Assembly (NCBI RefSeq): GCF_020536995.1
Contig: NC_068367.1
Span: 67,219,192 to 67,283,191, forward strand
Direction of reading: 5' to 3'
Length of the DNA stretch: 64,000 bases
Origin: Dreissena polymorpha
Taxonomy: Eukaryota > Mollusca > Bivalvia > Myida > Dreissenidae
The position numbers and the translations under genes are program-made. Shown here piece by piece: positions 1-12,193 of the stretch. Position 1 is the first letter of the stretch. Every line of letters begins with the position of its first letter. Under the pieces are notes generated by a model. The model did not search any database, was not told the DNA's origin, and saw only the letters and a program-made list of their open reading frames with translations.

Positions 1-125
1 TTACACTTTATATAGAAAAAAGAAGAGAGAAAGAGAAATTGAGATAAAATAAGATATACATTTGAATTGAGTGGGGGAATGCTGATGTTGACCAGAGAAA
101 TAAAGATTTGTCTGGATATATAAAT

Positions 126-1471
126 AACAAGAGGGCCATGATGGCCCTGTATCGCTCCACTGTTTTTTATGTGAAAAAAGCGTGCAATGCGCATGGGTTG
201 AAATGTACTCAAGCATGTGGTTTTCTCTTTCTATCACTCGTCCCACTGGGCGCTTTAAGTTGGAAGGGTGAGCATTTTTATATATAAATTTGGCCCCAGG
301 GGCATAATTTGAACAAACTTGGTAGAGAACTATAAGATGTAACTACATACTAAATTTGGTAGCCCTAGGCCCAATGGTTATGGACAGGAAGATTTTTAAA
401 GTTTGCACAAAAGAGGCTTTATATAAGCATATGTTCAGTTTTGTGACCCCCGGGGCAGGGTCAAATTTGAGCACAGGGGAATAATTTGAACAAATTTGGT
501 AGAGGACTATTAGATGTCACTACATACCAAATTTAGTAGCCCTAGGCTCTGTAATTATGAACAAGAAGATTTTTTAAGTTTGCACAAAATAGGCCTTATT
601 TAAGCAAATGTTCATTTTTGTGACTCCCGGGGCAGGGTCAAATTTGACCCCAGGGGCATAATTTGAAAAAACTTGGTAGAGAACTTTAAGATTTTAATAC
701 ATACTAAATTTGGTAGAAATAGGCCAAATGGTTATGGACAAGATTTTAAAGTTTGCACAGAATAGGCCCAATATAAGCACATGTTCAATTTTGTGACCCC
801 TGGGGAACGGTCAAATTTGATCCCAGGGATTGAAATGTACTCAAGCATGTGGTTTTCTTTTTCTATCACTCGTCCCACTGGGCGCTTTAAGTTGGAAGGG
901 TGAGCATTTTTATATATAAATTTGGCCCCAGGGGCATAATTTGAACAAACTTGGTAGAGAACTATAAGATGTAACTACATACTAAATTTGGTAGCCCTAG
1001 GCCCTACGATTATGGACAAAAAGATTTTTAAAGTTTGCACAAAATAGGCTTTATATAAGCATATGTTCATTTTTGTGACCCCCGGGGCAGGGTCTAATTT
1101 GACCCCAGGGGCATTATTTGAACAAATTTGGTAGAGGACTATTAGATGTCACTACATACCAAATGTGGTAGCACTAGGCCCAATGGTTATGGACAAGAGG
1201 ATTTTAAAGTTTGCACAAAATAGGCTTTATATAAGCATATGTTCAATTTATTGACCCCCGGGGAGGGGTCAAATTTGACCCCAGGGAAATAATTTGAACA
1301 AATTTGAAAGAGGTTCACCCATGGAACATTTGTGAGAAGTTTTATCAGAATTGGACTTGTAGTTTAGGAGAAGAAGATGTTTAAAGAAAAAGTTAACGCA
1401 CAGACCCAGGCACGCACGGACACAGGACCATGACATAAGCCCCACTAACCTCTGGCCAGTGGAGCTAAAAA
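126..1471. repeat. Pearl-like composite repeat A (tandem units)
   Basis: Tandem diverged units carry the phrases 'ggccccaggggcataatttg', 'cttggtagagaactataaga' and 'ttgtgacccccggggcaggg'. The head starts with an AACAAG run and an AGGGCCATGATGGCCCT hairpin followed by GCTCCACTG. The tail ends in the matching inverse CAGTGGAGC plus a short A run. A segment starting with TGAAATGTACTCAAGCATGT occurs at 199 and again at 831, so about 632 bp is duplicated inside the array. No coding sense was found. The architecture (inverted short ends around a variable number of units) matches the bivalve 'pearl' type of non-autonomous element; that assignment is inference. Confidence 0.7.
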
Positions 1472-1826
1472 CCCTTTGTTGACTAGACTAGTAAGAGGCA
1501 ACAATGTCCACTTGGTCCACTTTTTGGTCACATAAAGTGTGAGTTAAAAAAAAAACAGAAGGAGACACAAATAAGTTTAATACATCAATTGAGCTTTATG
1601 AAATTCAGAAATTTAGAAGAGACACTGCAGTTTCATGGTAGGACTAAATTTGAGCAAAATTGTACACCCCACATTTAGAAAATATAAACTCCTTCATTAA
1701 ACTAATGGGATGCATATTAACTAATAATTTAAACATGTTAACATTTCTTACCCAAATTTTTTAGAATAAATATAAACTCACCTCACTAAATAAAAAATAC
1801 CCAAAACTTCTTTAGGTCTTGAAATA

Positions 1827-3919
1827 AACAAGACGGCCTGAAAGGCCCAAAGTCGCTCACCTGAGAGGAAAGAAACAGACCTGTTCTGTGCAGCCCAAGA
1901 TGTCATTAGAACAAAATGTTCTTACCAACTTTCATGACTAGTGAACACACTGGCAGCCATGTTATTCAACAGACCAGAACCATTTTCATACACATTCAAG
2001 ATATCATTTAAACAAATATCCTGACAAAGTTTCATGAAGATTCATGACGCCATATAAGGAAAAATGCCCCGCCCCCTGGTGGCCATGTATTTCAAGCAAC
2101 TGGAACCATTTTCGAACTTGTCCAAGATATCATTTGGACAAATCTTCTGACAATGTTTCATGATGATCGGATATTAAGTATGGCTTCTAAAGTGTTAACA
2201 TGGTTTTACTATAGCTACAGGGGACAAAAATTCCACTCGTCCGCTCGTATTGACGAGTGAAATCTTGAAAGGACGAGTGAATTTCCCTAAAGCTCTCGTC
2301 CTACAGGACGAGTGAAAAAAAACTGATGTTAAAATATGTATTTTCTGACCAGTAAGACTCTTTTTCATTAAATAAAATCATTTCTTAAAGCATATCTATT
2401 CCGAAAGTAGAACGCGAATGAACCGGAAATCGTAATTGTAAATTTCATACAGCAGGTGCGCGTTGTTATGCGAGACTGTGTCTCGAGTAAATATTGGCTT
2501 TTTGGTGTAAACTTTGCGCGTCCATGTTGACAGGGAACCATCTGACTTCATTCACTGTAAGTATTGATTTTTTTTTAAGAATTATTTTACTGCGAAGTAC
2601 GGTTTTAAACCAGTCTGAATTTCATCTGAAAAATGTCTGACATACGAGCGTTCTTTAAAGGGGGCAGGAGCGATGTTTAACCATCCAAAATGGAAAGCAC
2701 GCAAGCATTAGAAAAAGGAAAAAACAAATTTGTCTTCATTTATTTATTTTGTGTTCCTCATAAATAAAGTAAGTTAACATTTCTTCTGTGATCAGCTGGC
2801 ATGAATAACTAAGTAAGCAGCATTTTAGCAGTGATTTAGGAAACATTGTTAGTCATATCAGTCCTTTGCAATCTTTCTTTCACACATATTTGAAGGACAA
2901 GTGCATGTGTTTGCAGGACGAGTGAACATTTTAATGCACTTGTCCTGCAGGACGAGTGCCATTTATAAATATTTTTGTCCCCTGAGCTATATAAGGAAAT
3001 GTGCCATGCCCCCTTGGCGGCCATGTTTTCCCACCAACCAGAACAATTTTTGAATTCGTCCAATATATCATTGGTACAAATCTTCTGACCAAGTTTCATG
3101 AAGATCGGAAAATAAATGTGGCCTCTAGAGTATTAACAAGGTTTTACTATAGCCATATAAGGAAAAATGCCCCGCCCCCTGGTGGCCATGTTTTTCAACC
3201 AACTGGCATCATTTTTGAACTCGTCCAAGATATTATTGGGATGAATCTTCTGACCAAGTTTCATGAAGATCGGACAATAAATGTGGTCTCTAGAGTGTTA
3301 ACAAGATTTTACTATATCAATATATAGCCATATAAGGAAAAATGCCCCGCCCCCCTGGTGGCCATGTTTTTAAAGCAACCAAAACCATTTTCGAACTTAT
3401 CCAACATATCATTGGGACAAATCATCTCACCAAGTTTCATGAAGATCGAAAAATAAATGTGGCCTCAAGAGTGTTAACAAGGTTTTACTATAGCCATATA
3501 AGGAAAAATGCCCCGCCCCTTGGCGGCCATGTTTTTCAACCCGCCGGCATCATTTTCGAACTTGTCCAAGATATTATTGGGATGAATCTTCTGGCCAAGT
3601 TTCATGATGATCCGACAATTAATGTGCCCTCTAGAGTTTTAACAAGATTTTACTAGCCATATGTAGCCATATAAGGAAAAATGCCCCGCCCCTTGGCAGC
3701 AATGTTTTTCAAGCAAACGTCACCATTTTCGAACTCATCCAAGACATCACTGAGACCAATCTTCTGACCCAATTTCATGAAGATTGGACAATAAATGTGG
3801 CCTCTAGAGTGTTAACAAGGCAAATGTTGACGCCGGACGCCGGTTGCCGCACGACGGACGACAGAAAATGCGATCACAAAAGCTCACCATGAGCTCATTG
3901 TGCTCAGGTGAGCTAAAAA
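1827..3919. repeat. Pearl-like composite repeat B (165-176-bp units)
   Basis: The head reads AACAAGACGGCCTGAAAGGC then GCTCACCTGAG; the tail ends CTCAGGTGAGC followed by AAAAA, so the termini are inverted copies. Units of about 165-176 bp start near CATATAAGGAAAAATGCC at roughly 2051, 2988, 3153, 3329, 3495 and 3668. The last unit runs into a GC-rich stretch (GACGCCGGACGCCGG) that closes this kind of element. The unit between 2051 and 2988 is interrupted by a separate transposon at 2218-2984. The two ~100-codon open frames across 3001-3656 are accidents of the repeat and are not genes. Confidence 0.75.
2218..2984. mobile_element. 767-bp CAGGGG-ended DNA transposon nested in repeat B
   Basis: The termini are perfect 14-bp inverted repeats CAGGGGACAAAAAT / ATTTTTGTCCCCTG. 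The flanks carry a 5-bp duplication AGCTA (2213-2217 and 2985-2989). Removing the insert and one AGCTA restores the junction 'actatagctatataagg', which matches the sister units of the host array ('actatagccatataagg'). Subterminal regions repeat GACGAGTG and its complement. Around 2633 a short frame begins MSDIRAFFKGG, reminiscent of the N-terminus of some hAT-type transposases, with a splice-donor-like GTAAGT at about 2558. CAG-type ends suggest hAT affinity, but hAT normally makes 8-bp duplications, so the superfamily is left open. It is too short to encode a transposase. Confidence 0.75.
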
Positions 3920-5690
3920 TAGATTGTCAGAGGCTAACTTATTACCTTTAGTAAGTTTTATCAGCATACATCTATGACGAAAATGCTAAGACGAAACATA
4001 AAACTATTCTTAAGTTATACGCTAGGCAAGCATGATACATTGTATACAGTACTGTACAGACCCAACATTCTTGAAGGTGATGTTACATTGCAGAGTTTCT
4101 CCAGCCAGAAAGACGGTACCCCTTTGCAAAAGGGCATTCACCTCAATCATCTTAGGTCGCTCATGTGTTTGTCAAGTGCTGGCATACAACTGAAAGAGTA
4201 AGCAACAATGTGATCACTGTTTTGATGTGTCAAAAAAGGAATTTCTATTTATTGCTTGGGACCTCTTAAATAGAAGGTCCCAAGCCCAGAGCTTGAATAG
4301 CTTATTTTATTGTGGACTTATAGAATGTATGTTGTTTTACGACCATTGGGTCAAATTGTCTCATATTGGGACGCCGAGACAAACACCACAAAAGCAGGTC
4401 TGTCCCGCCAAGATGGGAACATCTGGCATGTATGAATATGGCAACAATTCTTGAACAAGTGTGTTGATTATTTTAAGATCTATTTTGTGGGTCATACTTA
4501 TATCATTGTATGTACTTGTAGAGTCATGGGTCCTTTTGAGTCGTGGCTATTGAGATCTCGTGAAATCCCTTGATAGAATTATCCCATGTGATGCAATTCG
4601 TTACGAAAACAAGTTTTGACACAGTCAACATTGTTTTGCTGATCAAAAATGCGACAAAAACATGTAACTATAGCGATTCATCATACCTTGATACATTCTT
4701 ATAAAATATTTCCTTCTTTATGTATTGCTCATATAGTGTTTCTAAGTAACACAAAATTGTTCATGAGTATTATTCCTGCTATACATCATCAGTTGATATT
4801 TTTTCATAAGAAATTGACCTCCCCTGCAATGTCAGTTTTGAGGCTATTTAAAGCATGCAAATCTTTAAATTTGAAGGGTCAATCAGAACCCATGACTCAA
4901 GAAGAACCTTATTTTCAAGATGGTGGTTTGATACTATCAACACTATCAATTATGTTGTTGTTTACAGACGATGAAAAAAGCAACAAATGTATAGACCAAA
5001 GGTTAATAATTACGTTTATAATGATTCATAGTCATATAATTATAAAATAAATGTGATGTAACATCTGTATGAAAATTACCCAAGACTCAAGAGGAATACA
5101 GCATATCAATTCTATCGTTAAAGTACCTCTTCTCGAACCTCATCTCTTTTTGAACCCTTCATTTGTTTACATTTATAATGCATGCGCCCACACGCACTTC
5201 CTCACCGTATTTTGTGTTTAAGTAATTTGTTTATGCCGACTCGCACGTAGCGGCAAATCAACGAAAATGCGTCAAAAACGTTTAGAATAAGTAGATTAAT
5301 CATAAAACACGTAAAAATCATAGTATTCTTTAACGCTTATTACATGTGTAATAATTTCCATTTTAAAAAATTATTAAAACATGGTCTTATTTTCTTGTTC
5401 AACTTTGCTTGAAAATTTACAAAAATCGGCTGCTGTAAAAAGTCAAGTGACGATGTTCAAATCATTATCATGGGGAGAATTAATTTTAAATTGTGTACAC
5501 TGAAGGGTTCGAAAGCAGTTACTCATTGTTTGGGTGGCATTGAAAGTTTTACATGTTATGGTGGTGCTGGAAACTTGCAAAAAATCTGTTATCAAAAGAG
5601 GATTAACATAAAAATTAAAGTTGCCAGCCATGTAGAAACAAGTTATTTATTTATCAAAAAGAGTTCCTATTAATATGTTTCACTACATTC
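3920..5690. other. Gene-poor spacer with one small hairpin
   Basis: Only short open frames without recognisable domains or convincing splice context are seen. An 11-bp perfect stem GCTTGGGACCT / AGGTCCCAAGC with a 10-nt loop lies at 4254-4285. Nothing else stands out. Confidence 0.5.
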
Positions 5691-8236
5691 AATCTAGTTG
5701 CAATAATTCAACTCTAAGCTTTATAGCCCAATGGGCTGCTTAGAGTTGCAATGCGCTCTCTCTTGTCCATGGGTGCAAAATGTTATCAACAATGCAAGGG
5801 TTAAGGGAACTTATTAAAGTTTACCTATCTTAACCACAAACTCATCCAAATGGTACCATTAAAGCAAGAAATAATTGATTTTATTGACTAAGGATTTTTT
5901 TTGTACGCTGTATCCACCATATTGGAAAACTGACCCAATATTGGTTAGGTCGCAGTAAACCAATATTTTGCACGTCGGGTTATGTGCTCCAGCCTAAAAA
6001 GTCGATAACGATGTGGTATACGATACAGAATACACTGTTTCAAATTTAAACATAAACATGTCAGCGAGAAAAGTGTGCTGAAACATCGTCGTGTTTTTAT
6101 AGGGTGAATAACATCCGTAGGTTGCCATTCAGGTAAATTTAACATGTTTATTAAGTTTATTCATTATTTTCCTCAATTTGTCTCAAACGATGTCTGTTTA
6201 GTGAAGCGCACGGATTCGCTGTGCTGAACTGCACCCATGTTTATGAAGGGGTGCATATGGACTGCCAGAGACGCCATAGCAAAAATTATCAAAGGCTCTG
6301 GGAGTCCGTTTATATGGACTACTTTCAATCTTAATCGACACTCTAACGTATTGGACGTGTAAAAAAATAAGAGTTTCGAAAGATGGTTCGTCCATGATAC
6401 TAATTAAGGTAATTTTCGTTCAGTTGCAATAATCCAACTACCAGCTATTGACCCTCTAGGTCGCTGAGCCCAACGTGTGTTCTCATAACAGCTTAAACTT
6501 AAAGTACTCCAGAAAAAAAAAACTAATGTACATGTATACATACGTAATTAATCACACGTTTCACCTATACAACTATCTTTCAATGCGACATCCATTAATT
6601 TTGACAGATGTGAACGAAACACCGGAAGCCTCTTATTTCCAGAACAACAACAACTATGGCGATACGGAACAACAACAACAAGGGCAATGTCACGGTTGTT
6701 TTGTACACTCTGTGCTTCAGCAGCAACAGCCTGTGAAATAGCTGTGCCTCTCTCATTGTAATCAGGACGTATGTCAAATAGGACTTTTGAAACTAGATCT
6801 ACATCCAACATTTAAACATCAGGTCATTTAAACCACACATGTTTGACTTATGGTGTGAGCAAGCGATTCAAATATACATTATACTAATTATTATGGTTCA
6901 AATACACACATTATATATTTTTAAGGCGGGGCGTGTACAGATGCCATAATACACTATGATATACAAATTGCGTCTTTCTGTGGAATGGTATTTGTCATAA
7001 CTATATGTTAAAACAAATGCATTGGAAATTGCACCGAGATCCAGACTATGACATCGTTGGATCACTAACTTGTAAACTACACCAATTATTAACACGGAAA
7101 CAAGAAATATTACAATTGCAATTGAGGTTTCCAACTTTCATGAAAATTGCATTCATATCAAATACATTGTAATGCCTTCAAAGTGAGTAAAAATAGTAAT
7201 CACATCATCCGTCCTTACATCTTCCCCTGCTTCTTGTACTGAGCATGACTCAGAAATTTGTGATGGTATTCAAAGAAAGCTTCATGTAATAAAACAGGGC
7301 TCTGAGGGGAGGTGCAGAGTAAAACAACCACAACTACAGTATGTCTTCAGGATTTACAGAGTCATTGCCTTTTAATAAATATTTGTGTGTGTAGAATTAC
7401 TCCTTTAGTACTGATCATAACTTTGTTTGCACGTAATGTATTTAAAATTGGTATATTGAGATAGGATATAGACAAAAAGTGCAGACTACTAGAGTTAATG
7501 CCAATTTTTGTTTTTGCAGTCCTTTACTTGTGTGGCATATAACTCTGCAAGTATTGATGATGTTTAAATGACCATTTATATAATTATAGATGGCTTTAAG
7601 AGAAAATGCCAAGTGTACAAGGACCATAGTTCTTTTTTTCACTATTTACAAAAGTTATTATCCTCTATTATTGTTTCTTTGGAGTTAATGCCCTTGCTTA
7701 TTTTTTGCAATACCAATCTTTGTACAGTAATTTTCTTGTGAAAAGGATTGTATGGATTAAAACTGTGTATATTGATTAATGGTTTGGAGGAGAAGTGCAT
7801 AATAATAGTAACATAATTGTTAAGTCAATATTAACAGAAAAATTGCAGAGTGCAAGTATTCTTGTTAACCCTTTCATTTGATTACAATTTGAGAAATTTA
7901 AGATGAAACTAAACATAAATCTCTTCATTGTTTTTTGAGTTACTGCTTTTGGTGTTTGTCCTGTGTATAGCCCAACTATTTTGTGTAATTACTCGTGTTA
8001 TTGAGTAATAGTGCCATTGAGCTTGATCCAACTGGCCCCCAAAATAATCCCAAGCTAGGTCTCCATGCAAGTTTTCCATTATTTATCCAGTGTTTCATTA
8101 AGATTGGTCAAGGCAAACCACTGTAAAGTAATTGATCAGAAACCACCTGCTTAAAGCCACCAGCTACTTCCCAATCTTATTACCAGGATTTTCAACCCAG
8201 TTAAAAAGCTGTTTAAACAAGCAAATTCATTGATAT
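5691..8236. other. Spacer with fragments of a GTTGCAATAATTCAACT repeat
   Basis: GTTGCAATAATTCAACTC-type phrases occur at about 5697 and 6423 (and again at 18182), each followed by a short hairpin region, e.g. CAACTCTAAGC / GCTTAGAGTTG at 5709-5749. They look like copies of a small dispersed repeat. The 60-90-codon frames here show no family features, and no exon chain could be built. Confidence 0.45.
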
Positions 8237-8239
8237 GAA

Positions 8240-8535
8240 TTGATATCCCCCGCCAATATACTTCTGGACATTAAAGTGTTATATTTGACACTAAAAAAGC
8301 ATTTTTTTAAAGATACAAAGGGTCATAACTCCGTTATTAACAGATGGTGTACAATGCCATTTGGCGTGCATCATCCTCTTATCCATATATATTTACTCAA
8401 ACCAAGTTTCAATGAAATCCGCCAAAGCACTTCCAAGATATGGCTCCGGACACAAAAGTGCCAGATGGACGGACAGAAAGACGGACGGACAACTCAAAAA
8501 CAATATCCCTCCGCATATGGCAGGGAATAATAACA
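8240..8535 (+). repeat. Single-unit pearl-like repeat ending in GGACGGACAG
   Basis: One unit reads 'gggtcataactccgttatta ... catcatcctcttatccatat ... caagtttcaatgaaatc', then a GACGGACAGAAAGACGGACGG tail region. A two-unit copy of the same family lies at 52440-53690. The open frames over it are by-products of the repeat. Confidence 0.65.
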
Positions 8536-8924
8536 AGTTCAGGAATATTTGATGTGAACATAATATTATGGACCAAGAATCAAAGAAAGCATGGTACTTT
8601 TGCAACAATATTTTTATTTTATTACAGCATAAACAGATCACAGGAACGGTTTAAATGCAAACATCTGTTTTAATATTTATTGGACAGTGGATAATAGCTT
8701 TGTTCTCGGTATCAAGGTCTGCATGTCACAACCAGCTATAGTTGTGAAACATAAGGTAATGGTATACCAGCAAGCCTTTCACAAAGATTTCATTAACGCA
8801 CACACCCCTAGTTGACACTGCGATTCCATTTTTCAAAATTTTAAGTGTCCTATATTAATAAAGACCTAAACTAAGTACGTAATTAATGATAACGTTTGGA
8901 AATTTGGGCACAGGAGTACCATAG

Positions 8925-9240
8925 ATTCTTAAATTCAAGCACATGGTGTACACCAAATTTGAAAATTTAAACATGTAGGGTTACCCAGATATGGAAATTA
9001 AAGCACACAGTGTTTCCCAGATTTGGAAATTAAAGCACACAGTGTACCCCAGATTTGGAAATTAAAGCACACAGTGTACCCCAGATTTGGAAATTAAAGC
9101 ACACAGTGTACCCCAGATTTGGATATTTAGGCACACAGTGTACCCCAGATTTTAAAATAAAAGCATGTGGGTAACCCAGAATTGGCAATTAAAGCATGTG
9201 GGGAACCCAGATTCGAAAATTCAGGCACAATGGCACCAGT
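8925..9240. repeat. 32-bp tandem repeat (about 8-9 diverged copies)
   Basis: The unit GATTTGGAAATTAAAGCACA + CAGTGTACCCCA recurs with a 32-bp step at 8988, 9020, 9052, 9084 and 9116, with worse copies on both sides. A related stretch in the opposite sense (CTGAATTTCCAAAT, CTGTGTCTGAATTTT) lies at about 9860-9945, so the array may be one arm of a larger inverted structure. Confidence 0.8.
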
Positions 9241-9249
9241 GATTTAAAT

Positions 9250-10500
9250 TCAGGTATAGTGTTCTCCATGCAAATAAAAGCTATGAGGGAAAAGGCTGTA
9301 GCAGTAGATACAAAGTCTTGGCTTACTTGTTAAAAAAAGTTAATGTCATCAAAAGACTTGTATCAGTTATATGTGAACATGTAAAAAAATCTTCAGGTTA
9401 TAATGATTAACATCAACTCTGTACCGTCATGTATTATTGATATGCAAAAACAATACTGGAATGTTACCTATTAATTTCATAAAAGCTGTTTAACTTTCCA
9501 ACAATAAAAATTAATACAACTAATACTAAGGATATAATCTTGCCTTGAGTTGAAAACAAACCGCACTTTGGTTAAAAAGACTTTTTATTAATACGATGAA
9601 AACATAATGAACTTAAGATGTACATGTAGCATTAAATGTGATTAAATTAAACATAAAAATTGGTGATCATATGCACTTTTTTTAGTTAATGCAGGAATCT
9701 GTCATAAAGTGTTTGTTTTCTTCAATTTGAATTAAGTCACCTGACAACAGTTGATAAGAAATGTACTGCATAATTCTTACTTCAAAACATACCAAGTCTC
9801 ATCAAAACAATATCTTCAGTTCTTTTTCAGTTAAGGTCTTTTAGCACAGTGGCACCCCTGTGCCTGAATTTCCAAATCAGTCATACCCTGTGTCTGAATT
9901 TTTAAAAATTGTAGTGCCTAAGATTTGAATTCAGGAACACCTCTCTTACCAAATTGCACATTCGTATTTGTGGGTGCATGTTTAAGCTATGCAGAAATTA
10001 AAAATGGATAGCGGTACTTAAATTAATTTTTTTTGAATCTAACCCATTGTTAAACAAGGGTATATGCCCCTGTGCCATAACATTATCCTTGGGGAAAAGC
10101 TTGCAGCTATGCGAACAACAGACTTATAGACAGAAGAAAATACTTTTTTTTGGACTTCAAATGCCAGTCACATTCATATCAATTACCAAATGATTAATAC
10201 AAAAAACCTTTTTTCTAAAGAACCATATGCTCTTCATTAAATACATTGGGGTTAAAAGTGAAACTATAGCATCTCAGATATCAATCGTAAATAGTTTAAT
10301 ACAAAATTTCCAATTCATGTGCAGGCAGAAAAGTTTCAATGCAATCGGTATTAAGCTTTTTAATGGACTTTCAACAAAAAGTGGTTATAAAATAGAATAT
10401 TGTTTTTTTATTTCATTAATCAAGGATTGATCTTTTTAAATAAAAGAAAGACATTCTTCTATGCAAATTTAATATAAGATTAGATACCAAATCTACTGGT
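9250..10500. other. AT-rich spacer
   Basis: Apart from the inverted, degenerate relatives of the 32-bp repeat at about 9840-9960, no gene, exon or repeat was recognised. Confidence 0.4.
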
Positions 10501-10507
10501 ACTATAA

Positions 10508-11101
10508 AACAAGAGCAACGCATAACGGGTGCCACGCTCGGCTGCGAAAGCTTGTCAGAATTTTTTTTTTTTAGAGGTCACAGTGACCTTGACCTTTGAC
10601 CTAGTGACCCAAAATGGGTGTGGCTTGTGAACTCATCAATGTGCATCTACATATGAAGTTTAAAAGTTGTAGGTGGAAGCACTTTGATTTTAGAGGCAAT
10701 GTTAAGGTTTTTGTTAAAGTTTTATATTAGAGGTCACAGTGACCTTGACCTTTGACCAAGTGACCCAAAAATGGGTGTGGCATGTAGACCTCATCAAGGT
10801 GCAACTACATATGAAGTTTTAAAGTTGTAGGTGGAAGCAATTTGATTTTAGAGCCTATGTTAAAGTTTGATATTAGAGGTCACAGTGACCTTGACCTTTG
10901 ACCTAGTGACCCAAAAATGGGTGTGGCGTGTAGAACTCATCAAGGTGCATCTACATATGAAGTTTCAAAGTTGTAGGTGGAAGCACTTTGATTTAAGAGA
11001 CAATGTTAAGGTTTTAGCACGACGCCTACGGCGGACTGCGGACGGCAGACGAGCTGGCTTTGACAATAGCTCGGGTTTTCTCCGAAAACAGCCTCGCTAA
11101 T
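10508..11101 (+). repeat. Pearl-like repeat C with nuclear-receptor-type motifs
   Basis: The head AACAAGAGCAACGCATAACG is followed by three tandem units of about 146-156 bp and a GC-rich tail (GACGCCTACGGCGGACTGCG) ending in CCTCGCTAATAAG. Each unit opens with AGGTCACAGTGACCT (starts 10575, 10731, 10877) continuing into TGACCTTTGACC. The first string is a perfect inverted AGGTCA repeat with 3-nt spacing. The complement of the second contains AGGTCAAAGGTCA-like direct-repeat and TCAAGGTCA-like half sites. Sequence identity to receptor sites is direct; any activity is inference. Confidence 0.75.
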
Positions 11102-11291
11102 AAGACAAAGGCAACATTTTTTTATAAGGACACTATAATGTTTCTCAAATATTCTCTTTGTTAATTATGTTAATTTGAGGCTTTTTTCCTCATAAAAATT
11201 CACAGGCTATGCCAAGCATTAACAAGTTAACAATAAAAAACAAATCTTCAAAATAATATAATAAAATCTAACAAAAAGCATGCAAAACAGT

Positions 11292-12122
11292 TCAAAACAT
11301 TCGATTAAGCTCATCCATACTTAGGAAGTCTCTCAAAAGTGTAGGTAACTCCATCTGTTTCAATTTTTCAACAAACTGAGGTTTTAAGCGTTCACGAATG
11401 CTAACACGACACTGCTGCTTTAAGTAAATAGGCCGAACTTCAAAGCCGAGGTCATGTTCCACGTATCTGTAGTAGCGAGGTAAGGTGTACGTTTGATAAA
11501 TTGACATTTGCTCAAACTTAGCACCAGCTAAAATGAGCATTCTAGTTACTTCAAGATTATTCTGTAACAAAGCGACTAGCAACGGTGATAATCGTGTCCC
11601 GTTGACAAACCCTGATTTGTTAACATTGCAGTTATTTAAAATTAAAACCTTAACGCATTCCTGAAGGTTTCTCTGCACTGCATGCAGTAATGGGGTCTTA
11701 TCCAGATAATCTTGATGATCTAGATTTGCGCCTGCATTTATCAAAGCCTCCACCATCTGAACATCCCCTTTTATGACTGCTGCATGCAAGGGTGTCTGTT
11801 TCCGCTTATTTGAGCAGTGATTAACATCTGCTCCACGACCTATTAGATATTTCACAACTTCTAGGTTACCTGAAAATATTGTTGCCCACAGCAAAGGTGT
11901 AAAGCCTCCCCAGACTTTTGAATTGCAGTGTGCACCTGCGTCTATTAACTGAATGACCAAAGGGAGGTAACCTAGTCTTGAAGCCCAACACAAACATGTA
12001 TCTAGGGTACTTTGACTCTGTCCCTTCGATAAAAGCTCTCTCACAGTAGCAGAATCATAAGCTTGGACAGCACTGATAATCAAAACATCACCATTCTGTT
12101 CAAAATTCATGCTGGATTCCAT
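11292..12122 (-). CDS. Ankyrin-repeat SOCS-box protein (ASB-like), 276 aa
   Basis: Likely substrate-recruiting subunit of a cullin-5/elongin-BC ubiquitin ligase in the cytosol. Five to six ankyrin repeats span about residues 10-206; clear ones are near 73-104 (GGFTPLLWA), 107-139 (KQTPLHAAVIKGD) and 141-171 (DKTPLLHAV). The C-terminus (about 232-270) reads as a SOCS box: an elongin-BC-type LKQQCRVSIRERL followed by a cullin-5-type MELPTLLRDFL. The length suits the family. The frame is uninterrupted in one exon. The start ATG has a strong context (A at -3, G at +4), and a second Met lies at residue 5. It lies 71 nt downstream of the stop codon of the LYR protein on the same strand, with no ATG in between, so it is probably the second frame of one transcript. 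An alternative acceptor (TTACAG, 12124-12129) just before the ATG could give it its own mRNA. The exact ASB paralogue is not assigned. Confidence 0.88.
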   Translation of the reverse strand: MESSMNFEQNGDVLIISAVQAYDSATVRELLSKGQSQSTLDTCLCWASRLGYLPLVIQLIDAGAHCNSKVWGGFTPLLWATIFSGNLEVVKYLIGRGADVNHCSNKRKQTPLHAAVIKGDVQMVEALINAGANLDHQDYLDKTPLLHAVQRNLQECVKVLILNNCNVNKSGFVNGTRLSPLLVALLQNNLEVTRMLILAGAKFEQMSIYQTYTLPRYYRYVEHDLGFEVRPIYLKQQCRVSIRERLKPQFVEKLKQMELPTLLRDFLSMDELNRMF

Positions 12123-12193
12123 GCTGTAATTTCTTTGAGAAACCTTTTTTATTAATGTCTCTTTTTGTTGGTTTTTATAAAGTTTTTAGTGAG

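Noticed and set aside
3001-3656. Two ~105-codon frames with similar protein text
   Set aside because: They lie wholly in tandem units of a pearl-like repeat; the similarity reflects the DNA repeat.
4649-5050. 133-codon frame MRQKHVTIAI..
   Set aside because: No recognisable family, no splice or promoter context, AT-rich codon composition like the surrounding non-coding DNA.
6548-6811. 87-codon minus-strand frame with VVVVPYRHSCCCS
   Set aside because: Driven by a CAA-type triplet run (acaacaacaa); no homology recognised.
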